NCBI GenBank assembly: GCA_023422565.1
Contig: JAFAGR010000071.1
Location: forward strand, 1 to 21,726
Direction of reading: 5' to 3'
Length of the DNA: 21,726 nucleotides
Source of the DNA: Bacteroidota bacterium
Lineage (GTDB): Bacteria; Bacteroidota; Bacteroidia; Chitinophagales; Chitinophagaceae
The notes beneath the pieces were generated by a model that worked only from the letters and a program-made list of their open reading frames with translations, ran no database searches and was not told where the DNA came from. A program made the position numbers and the translations under genes. Below are positions 16,560-21,726 of the stretch, in pieces (within the stretch, counting starts at the first letter, position 1; every line of letters starts with the position of its first letter).

Positions 16560-16748
16560 TTTCCCGCAGATGTTCGCCGATTGGTTCGCGGATTCTCGCT
16601 GATTACATTACTCGATCTGCGCCAATCAGCGGGCATTTTCATCTGCGAAGATTATCGGGAAATGTATTTTGGCTTTCCCGCAGATTTTGGTGATTGTTTC
16701 GCAGATTACGCAGAATTTTTTCCCGCAGATTATTGGTGATTTTTTCGC
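16560..16748. repeat. Copy 4 of the repeat, uninterrupted
   Basis: This is the empty-site version of the repeat hit by the IS110 element, with CCCGCAGATGTTCGCCGATTGG split there between positions equivalent to 16575 and 16576. It is in the same orientation as copy 3, so the giant gene is flanked by direct repeats. Internal units tttcccgcagattttggtgat and ttcccgcagattattggtgat repeat within it. The remaining ~100 bp to 16846 shows no feature. Confidence 0.85.
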
Positions 16749-16846
16749 ATTCTTTTTAAAAAAGGAATCAGTGGCAGTTGCGGCATCGGCATATTATTGC
16801 AAGGCAAATCCAGAATCACATATCACGGTATTGTGCTCCATCACTT

Positions 16847-19120
16847 CTAAAGTTTCCTGATTTTTCTGAAAACCGTCCCCTCCTTTGTGAAGATCCGAAT
16901 TAAATAGATGCCCGGTGGCAGCGATCCAACATTTATCGAATTGCTCACATCTTCCTGGCTCATTAACCTTCTTCCCAAAATATCATACACCTCAACTTTA
17001 TCTATGATTGCTTCGGTAAAAAAGCTAAGCGAATTTTTTACCGGGTTTGGATATAGCAAAATATTCCGGAAGCCGGTTGGTCGGTCAACGCGATCTTTTA
17101 TGATAGTGGTTGCCACATTCGTAACTATGGGGAGATTATAATCGAAATAAATGCTGGCGCGGTTCTTAACCGTGTCGAATTCTGCCAGGGTTGGTTTCGT
17201 TTTTATTTTGAAGGCGACATAACCGTTGCTGGAAGGCTGGGTGTGGGGTAAATTGATGCTGTCAAACCTGAACGAAACAATATTCCCTTCCCTGATCTTC
17301 ATTTCATAGATATGACTCGCGGCCAGGGGTTGAATGGAACTGATGTCGAGAGTTGAAACATCAAGGGTATCAATGATCAAAACGTTTATAGCTTCTGCTG
17401 ATCCGGTGTTTTCAAATCGTATCATGTAATGAACATATTCTCCGATAGCATCGGTTGAAATTTCAGGGCCCGCAAGGCAGGTTTTGTCGTTAGGATCAAA
17501 AGAGTTTACAACCACTTCATCCAGCTTTGCGCCATTGTCGCCCGGAGTTTCGTCCCCGGTTTGTGAAAGTATCCTGGCGGTAGTTGTTAGAATGTCGCCG
17601 CTATTTACGGGCGGATTGTCAGCAGGAGAATTTATTGAAAGTGTAATGAAAATGCTGTCTTGTTCAAATGGCGCGAGGTCGGTATAATTCCAGGTTAATC
17701 GTCCCGGTATCTGCGAAAATGAAGTGTTTGATGCCGACACAAGATCTGTTCGGTTGTCATCGAAGTTAAATGTTACCGATCCGGAAAGAGTGGTTGTTCC
17801 TTTATTTTTATATAGGAGTAAATACCTGCTGTGGAATCCCGGGCGCGGCATATTCAGGGGCAACAGCATTATTTCCAGATCGTTGAAGGCGCCGTTAGGT
17901 ACCAGGCAAAAGGAAATATTTTCAACATTGCTGTTATTGGTTAAAAAAGTTACGATTGCTGAAGGGGGAACTGCCGAGTAGTAAGGTAAATTTTCAGGTT
18001 GTGGTGTGTAAGTGAACGTGCCTGTGTTGCTAAATTGAACCAGGCGGCCGTCTTCATTGGTAAATGCGGAACCTGTGGAGACGCCGTCGGAAATATCTAC
18101 GCGTAGTGCGCCGGCTTTTATGTCTGTGGCATCACATCCGTTATTATTCAGATCAATTGATCCGGTTACAATAGTCCTGTTCAACGAGCCTGGGTAGGGA
18201 CAAATTGTAGTCACGGTGCAATTTGCATAACCACTTAGAGAAACCAGATTGTTTATGCTTTGCAATTCTGCAGCATCACAGCAGATAAACCTGAGGTTGG
18301 GCTGGTCTCCCAAATACACCCGCCGTTCTGTACTGTTGTTTTTCATATAAAGTTCCTGCAAACTCCCGGCGGTATTTATCGGATTGCAAAAAAGTGTGTC
18401 GAGGTTTGGAGAGTTAGAAACATCGAGTGTAACCAGGTTTTCTCCAAAATATAACGCAGTAAGGTTTGTGAGCCTGCTCAGGTCAATGGTGTCGATGGCA
18501 GTGGTGGCAAAATTCAGGTATTGGATATTTTCCGCTCCTGATAAATTAATAGACGATAAACCCGGATTGTTATTGAGTTGCAGGTGTAATAACTCATCCT
18601 GCGCGGAGGCATCGAATGTTTGCAGATCATTAAAAACACCGATCAGGTACACTAACGATGTTCCGGTTACATCCAAATCGGTAAGCTGGTTAAAATGGCA
18701 ATGGAGGTATTTCAGACTTGGGTGGTTTGTGACGTGCAGATCGGTAAGCCGGTTACCATAGCAATCGAGTGTTTCAAGAGCAGTGAGGGGAGTGGCATCA
18801 AAGGAGGTTACGAAATTTTGTCGAAATGCAAGGTATCTAAGGTTTGTAAATGATTCTATTCCATCAAGGCTATCGATGTTAGCCGCCACGACGTTATAGG
18901 AAACGTCAAGCCAATAAACCGCCAGGGCCTCACTCAACTGAATTTCGTCATCATTGTTTGCATCAATATTCATGTAATCTCCCGCCTGATCTTTAGCGAT
19001 GGGGTTGTTGGTATTTGCCAGAAGCAAGCTGTTTTTGAAAGCCTGGTCAGGGATATGGAGGATTTGTGCGCCTGTTGTTTTAATGAGGAATAATAACAGA
19101 ATGGTGGCGATTGATCGCAT
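16847..19120 (-). CDS. Leucine-rich-repeat protein with T9SS type A sorting domain, 757 aa
   Basis: The signal peptide is MRSIATILLLFLIKTTGAQ. Residues ~28-75 resemble the N-terminal module common to Bacteroidota LRR proteins (IPDQAFKNSLL, IDANNDDEIQLSEA). Residues ~85-300 are InlJ/BspA-like LRRs of about 21 residues (LETLDCYGNRLTDLHV, LKYLHCHFNQLTDLDV). From ~540 to 670 there is a DUF11/DUF7619-like beta domain (FDPNDKTCLAGPE, YFDYNLPIVTN), and residues ~685-757 are the T9SS sorting domain (ILLYPNPVKNSL, VYDILGR, LPPGIYLIRI). A TACATTTG -7 element lies just upstream of the ATG. It is exported and probably surface-bound, with a protein-binding role inferred from LRRs. Like the giant gene before it on the same strand, it depends on the T9SS encoded elsewhere. 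Confidence 0.93.
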   Translation of the reverse strand: MRSIATILLLFLIKTTGAQILHIPDQAFKNSLLLANTNNPIAKDQAGDYMNIDANNDDEIQLSEALAVYWLDVSYNVVAANIDSLDGIESFTNLRYLAFRQNFVTSFDATPLTALETLDCYGNRLTDLHVTNHPSLKYLHCHFNQLTDLDVTGTSLVYLIGVFNDLQTFDASAQDELLHLQLNNNPGLSSINLSGAENIQYLNFATTAIDTIDLSRLTNLTALYFGENLVTLDVSNSPNLDTLFCNPINTAGSLQELYMKNNSTERRVYLGDQPNLRFICCDAAELQSINNLVSLSGYANCTVTTICPYPGSLNRTIVTGSIDLNNNGCDATDIKAGALRVDISDGVSTGSAFTNEDGRLVQFSNTGTFTYTPQPENLPYYSAVPPSAIVTFLTNNSNVENISFCLVPNGAFNDLEIMLLPLNMPRPGFHSRYLLLYKNKGTTTLSGSVTFNFDDNRTDLVSASNTSFSQIPGRLTWNYTDLAPFEQDSIFITLSINSPADNPPVNSGDILTTTARILSQTGDETPGDNGAKLDEVVVNSFDPNDKTCLAGPEISTDAIGEYVHYMIRFENTGSAEAINVLIIDTLDVSTLDISSIQPLAASHIYEMKIREGNIVSFRFDSINLPHTQPSSNGYVAFKIKTKPTLAEFDTVKNRASIYFDYNLPIVTNVATTIIKDRVDRPTGFRNILLYPNPVKNSLSFFTEAIIDKVEVYDILGRRLMSQEDVSNSINVGSLPPGIYLIRIFTKEGTVFRKIRKL

Positions 19121-19140
19121 ACAAAGAGAAATTAAGGATT

Positions 19141-19174
19141 CAAATGTACAAACTCAAGAGTAGAGAGGAATCAA
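19141..19174 (-). promoter_or_regulatory. Bacteroidota-type promoter of the LRR gene
   Basis: On the minus strand, TTG at 19174-19172 and TACATTTG at 19148-19141 are 23 bp apart and match the TTG/TAnnTTTG pattern of this phylum. The ATG at 19120 follows about 20 bp downstream of the -7 element. Confidence 0.5.
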
Positions 19175-19233
19175 TCCGCCACGGCGGCCAGGCAATTCAA
19201 TCATCCAATAAGCCGAAGAACAATTAGCAACGA

Positions 19234-19947
19234 TCAGGTATGATTAAGCCGGGGATCGTCATACAGATCATTCACCTGGGTAAGAATGTTTTTGGGAATG
19301 TTTCCCAGGTCCACTCTTTCGTAAACTTTATTGCCTGGCGTGTTTTCGTTGTAGCTATTATACAGATTAATGTGCGTGTCGGTTTCCTCCATTATACTGG
19401 TTTCTCCATCTGCTTGTTGTTCGTCAAGGCGGTTGGCTATCTCCCCGTCATCCGCACTATACTCAAGCCGATTGCAGTTTACATTCACATGGAAAGCCTT
19501 TCGTCCGTGATAAATGGAAAAAGCAGTTACCGGGGCATCGTCTCCCGCAGCCACCAGCGTGATCTTGGTGCCATCGGGAGTGATAACGGTACGGTTATTA
19601 CCGATCCGGTCTTTTAAATGTTTGCCATTTAAATTTTCATGCAAGGCAGATCCCGGTGCATCAGGATAATCGCCCCAAAGCTGAAAAGTATACAATCCTT
19701 TATAAGTAATAGTGAAAGTGTTGTTTCTCCGTCCGCTCACTACTCTCGTGTCTATTTTGATAGATGTATTTGCGCCTGAATTAAATTCATACAACCCTTC
19801 TTCAATTACCTGGAATCCCCCTGATGCAGCGACCGAATCGCAGGTGCCCAGTTCAGGCAAGGGTTTCTGGTCATTTTTTTCCTTCTTGCATGATGAAAGC
19901 AAGGAAACAATTACGAAGGAAAAGAGGAGTGAATATTTGAAATTCAT
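19234..19947 (-). CDS. Lipoprotein of unknown function, 237 aa
   Basis: The ATG at 19945-19947 gives a lipoprotein signal: hydrophobic YSLLFSFVIVSLLSSC with the lipobox LSSC and KKEK after the cysteine. The longer frame to 19983 adds 12 residues with no such role. The mature protein is polar and beta-rich (FTITYKGLYTFQLWGD, FSIYHGRKAFHVNVNC) with acidic stretches (DEQQADGETSIMEETD), probably facing the periplasm or cell surface. I do not recognise the family. It is separated from the LRR gene by ~110 bp that contains an imperfect gccacggcggcc palindrome, and is not obviously in an operon with it. Confidence 0.8.
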   Translation of the reverse strand: MNFKYSLLFSFVIVSLLSSCKKEKNDQKPLPELGTCDSVAASGGFQVIEEGLYEFNSGANTSIKIDTRVVSGRRNNTFTITYKGLYTFQLWGDYPDAPGSALHENLNGKHLKDRIGNNRTVITPDGTKITLVAAGDDAPVTAFSIYHGRKAFHVNVNCNRLEYSADDGEIANRLDEQQADGETSIMEETDTHINLYNSYNENTPGNKVYERVDLGNIPKNILTQVNDLYDDPRLNHT

Positions 19948-20062
19948 AACGGTTATAGTTAGGTGAAGAAATTCGATAGACAACTAAAAATAACCAGGAA
20001 AAAGGAATAATTCAAAAAGAAAACGAAAGCACTCAAGATTCAAAATTTGTTCTCCACATTGG

Positions 20063-20281
20063 CTAGGCGATCGTCCAACGCCCGGCATCATCCAGAGTAT
20101 AATTCAGCCCATTGCTCATTGAATAAACAATCTTGTTCGTTTTCTCACTAACAAATTGCTTTTGCTCATACACACGGATGCCGTTATTCTGCCGGGTGAG
20201 GTAGTTGATGAGGGCCTGCATGGTGGGTTGTATGTCGTGCAACCATTCCTCATCCTGTTCTTTTACAAATGCCTGGCTCAT
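20063..20281 (-). CDS. Small conserved-looking soluble protein, 72 aa
   Basis: The frame is well filled: MSQAFVKEQDEEWLHDIQP, then LINYLTRQNNGIRVYEQKQF, then YSMSNGLNYTLDDAGRWTI. It is acidic and has no signal or membrane part. The pattern of an N-terminal acidic helix and a C-terminal beta strand pair resembles small proteins I associate with Bacteroidota genomes, but I cannot name a function. The ATG at 20281 has no strong Shine-Dalgarno. Its neighbour, 248 bp upstream on the same strand, is the 229-aa membrane/coiled-coil gene, with repeat DNA between, so co-transcription is uncertain. Confidence 0.65.
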   Translation of the reverse strand: MSQAFVKEQDEEWLHDIQPTMQALINYLTRQNNGIRVYEQKQFVSEKTNKIVYSMSNGLNYTLDDAGRWTIA

Positions 20282-20459
20282 GGGGGAGTTAGAGTAAAAA
20301 GTGTGCCAAGGGAGTCTTTGGTTTTGAGTTATGAGTTTTGAGTTATGGGTTATGAGATGTGCGTTTTGGGATTTGGGATGTGAGTGCTGGATTCAGGTGC
20401 AGGGTGCAAGCTTCAGGCGGTAAGGTTGCTATGAGTTGGAACGCTAATTACCATTCAAC
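20282..20459. repeat. Low-complexity ttgagttatgag repeats
   Basis: Degenerate ttttgagttatgag/gggttatgagatg units occur from ~20320 to 20380 and then merge into unassigned sequence. No gene is seen. Confidence 0.5.
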
Positions 20460-20513
20460 CCGCCAAAGGCGGGCAAGCTATCCAACCAGCCAAAGGCGGG
20501 CAAGCTATCCAAA
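20460..20513. repeat. Two 27-bp tandem units with a CCGCC/GGCGG hairpin
   Basis: Units at 20460-20486 and 20487-20513 differ at two positions. Each has the core gccaaaggcgggcaagctat, and the first can form CCGCC-aaa-GGCGG. Confidence 0.8.
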
Positions 20514-20529
20514 ATTCAGAATTGCCAAA

Positions 20530-21219
20530 TCATTTTTTGTGTACGTAAAAATTAAACTTTCCGTTGCTCTCGCCTTTGTAAACGATGTAATGGCTCTCGC
20601 GGTTCTCATTATAAAAATGACGACGGTCGCCCACATTCAACTTTACATAGCTGCCGTTTACGATCAATTTTATTGCATCGGGTGAACCTTCCAGTTTTTC
20701 AACTACTGTCATCGTGGTCTTGGAATCTATCTGCATTACCTCGCCAATTTTAGAGGTGAATGTTCCGGCAGGCCCCGCGGCCGAAGTATTTCCTGCATTT
20801 AATGCCTCTGAAATGGATTGCTGGGAATAGGTGGCGAGCCCCGCCACCTGTGTTCTTAATTTTTCCAGCGAAGCTTCCACGCGCTGGTCTGAAATGCCAA
20901 TGGCCGCAAAGCTGGTGTTGAGCCGGTTGAAACCATCATTGATCACTTTCGATTGCTGCATGATCTGCTCGTGCGCCTTTTTTAGTATCTGCTGCGATTC
21001 CTTTTCTGCCTGCTGAAGTTTTGCATTTTCGGCCTCACTGTCCTTCGTCATCCGGTAGGTCAACCATCCGCCGGATAGAATAAGGAGCGTCATCGCTGCC
21101 ATAAACAAAACCCGCTTCCATTTGGTGGTGATCTTTTCCCTGTCGAACCAAAAGCCGAGAATGCCAATGGCGGTAGTGATTAAGATTGAGGAGATCAATA
21201 GTAAGGTATTACTTCCCAT
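20530..21219 (-). CDS. Unknown membrane protein with coiled coil, 229 aa
   Basis: Two membrane segments open the protein, LLLISSILITTAIGILGFW (~6-24) and VLFMAAMTLLILSGGWLTY (~37-55). A coiled-coil-like stretch of ~50 residues follows (ENAKLQQAEKESQQILKKAH), then a helical part (RVEASLEKLRTQVAGLA), a small Gly/Ala linker (AGNTSAAGPAGTF) and a C-terminal beta region of ~75 residues (KLIVNGSYVKLNVGDRRH, YIVYKGESNGKFNFYV). I do not recognise the family. The layout suggests a membrane-anchored scaffold with a folded periplasmic or cytosolic head. A probable promoter and a hairpin leader lie upstream. Confidence 0.75.
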   Translation of the reverse strand: MGSNTLLLISSILITTAIGILGFWFDREKITTKWKRVLFMAAMTLLILSGGWLTYRMTKDSEAENAKLQQAEKESQQILKKAHEQIMQQSKVINDGFNRLNTSFAAIGISDQRVEASLEKLRTQVAGLATYSQQSISEALNAGNTSAAGPAGTFTSKIGEVMQIDSKTTMTVVEKLEGSPDAIKLIVNGSYVKLNVGDRRHFYNENRESHYIVYKGESNGKFNFYVHKK

Positions 21220-21270
21220 CGCAGTTAGTTTAATGCAGCGAAAAAATGCAGAATCGGGAGGTTTGCTGTG

Positions 21271-21301
21271 TTCGAAGTCCCTGGTAGCAGGGACTATCGA
21301 A
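21271..21301. repeat. 13-bp inverted repeat (hairpin) in the leader of the 229-aa gene
   Basis: TTCGA-AGTCCCTG-GTAG-CAGGGACT-a-TCGAA: 8 + 5 base pairs with one bulged A and a 4-base loop. It lies ~50-80 bp upstream of the ATG at 21219, on the likely transcript. It could be a leader structure or a small mobile remnant. Confidence 0.6.
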
Positions 21302-21311
21302 AAGACTATTT

Positions 21312-21319
21312 CAAATATA
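21312..21319 (-). promoter_or_regulatory. TATATTTG -7 promoter element candidate
   Basis: On the minus strand this matches TAnnTTTG exactly and would start transcription near 21305, ~85 bases before the 229-aa gene. No TTG at the usual -33 distance is seen, so confidence is limited. Confidence 0.35.
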
Positions 21320-21726
21320 ATATTTTTTCAATAAGAAAGGTGAGGTGGCGGTTTTGGGAGAGGGCTTTAATGGTGTCAAAATTCAAAAGTAAAATTCAAA
21401 ATGCCTGGTGCCTTGAGGCTTGTGGCTGGAAGCTCTGATGTTTCACGCAAAGGCGCAAAAAATTCATAAGGCGCAAAGGGTTTTACGATTTACGAATTAC
21501 GATTTGAAAAATTTGAAATCACTCTTTGCGATCTTAAATTTTGATTCTCGATTTAGGTGCAGTTCAAAAACGGATTCTCTTTTAAATCATTACCGCTCAC
21601 TTCGTGTATTCTAAGTTCCTTCAACCACCAAAAAAATTTAAGCTACCTGCGAATAATTCTCAATAAATGGGGTTTGCCTTTTTATAATTGAGAACATTCT
21701 GTAAATGATTTTATTTCTTACAATGT
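21320..21726. other. Gene-free terminal stretch with short repeats
   Basis: It holds acgcaaaggcgcaaaa and aaggcgcaaag units near 21445-21480, the acgatttacgaattacgatt motif near 21485-21505 (a relative of that near 10665-10690), and an 8-bp inverted pair TTCTCAAT (21657-21664) / ATTGAGAA (21687-21694). I see no credible gene. Confidence 0.5.

Noticed and set aside
21420..21614. Plus-strand frame of 64 codons
   Set aside because: It is made of gcgcaaag and acgatttacg repeat sequence and has no protein-like pattern.
21657..21694. 8-bp inverted pair TTCTCAAT/ATTGAGAA as an element end or terminator
   Set aside because: It is AT-rich with a 22-base spacer and no T-run or neighbouring element; chance is likely.

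Overview
The window looks like a chromosomal stretch of a Bacteroidota bacterium, probably of the Chitinophagaceae type. The reasons are two large secreted proteins with type IX secretion (T9SS type A) C-terminal sorting domains, InlJ/BspA-like leucine-rich repeats, a Bacteroidota-style lipoprotein, TAnnTTTG-like -7 promoter elements, few Shine-Dalgarno sites, and many copies of a cgcagatt/tcagcggg intergenic repeat. No rRNA, tRNA or CRISPR array was seen.

Layout. (1) 1-1860: a repeat copy and a secreted protein of unknown function. (2) 1790-7725: an AT-rich, all-minus-strand accessory block. It holds a reverse transcriptase with an alpha-helical C-terminal domain (Abi/UG-type look) followed after 2 bp by a stand-alone family A DNA polymerase, and upstream of these a membrane protein overlapping a 547-aa soluble protein. 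The two gene pairs are separated and bounded by ~130-bp sites with inverted GCCTAAC/GTTAG- and TATAACG/CGTTATA-type ends that resemble integron attC sites, so the block may be a short array of large two-gene cassettes. (3) 7840-8460: an HTH (XRE-like) regulator behind six TGTGTC/GACACA boxes, one of which overlaps its ribosome binding site. (4) 8460-9200: repeats, an isolated strong terminator and a small membrane protein. (5) 9219-10484: a complete IS110-family element inserted in a genomic repeat. Its 5' leader folds by eye into a two-loop bridge RNA, and all four short guide segments can be matched by hand to the two flanks and the two element ends. (6) 10484-19947: two T9SS-exported surface proteins (1934 and 757 aa) and a lipoprotein; the larger gene lies between two near-identical repeat copies. 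(7) 20063-21726: two small or unknown genes and repeat-rich non-coding DNA.

How it works together. The strongest candidates for new biology are the RT plus PolA pair, which could make and copy cDNA (possibly an anti-phage system or a retroelement), and the fully readable bridge RNA of the IS110 element, which appears programmed to insert into the host's own repeats. The attC-like sites suggest how the RT/PolA module could have been acquired. All functions are inferred from sequence alone; no database was searched.
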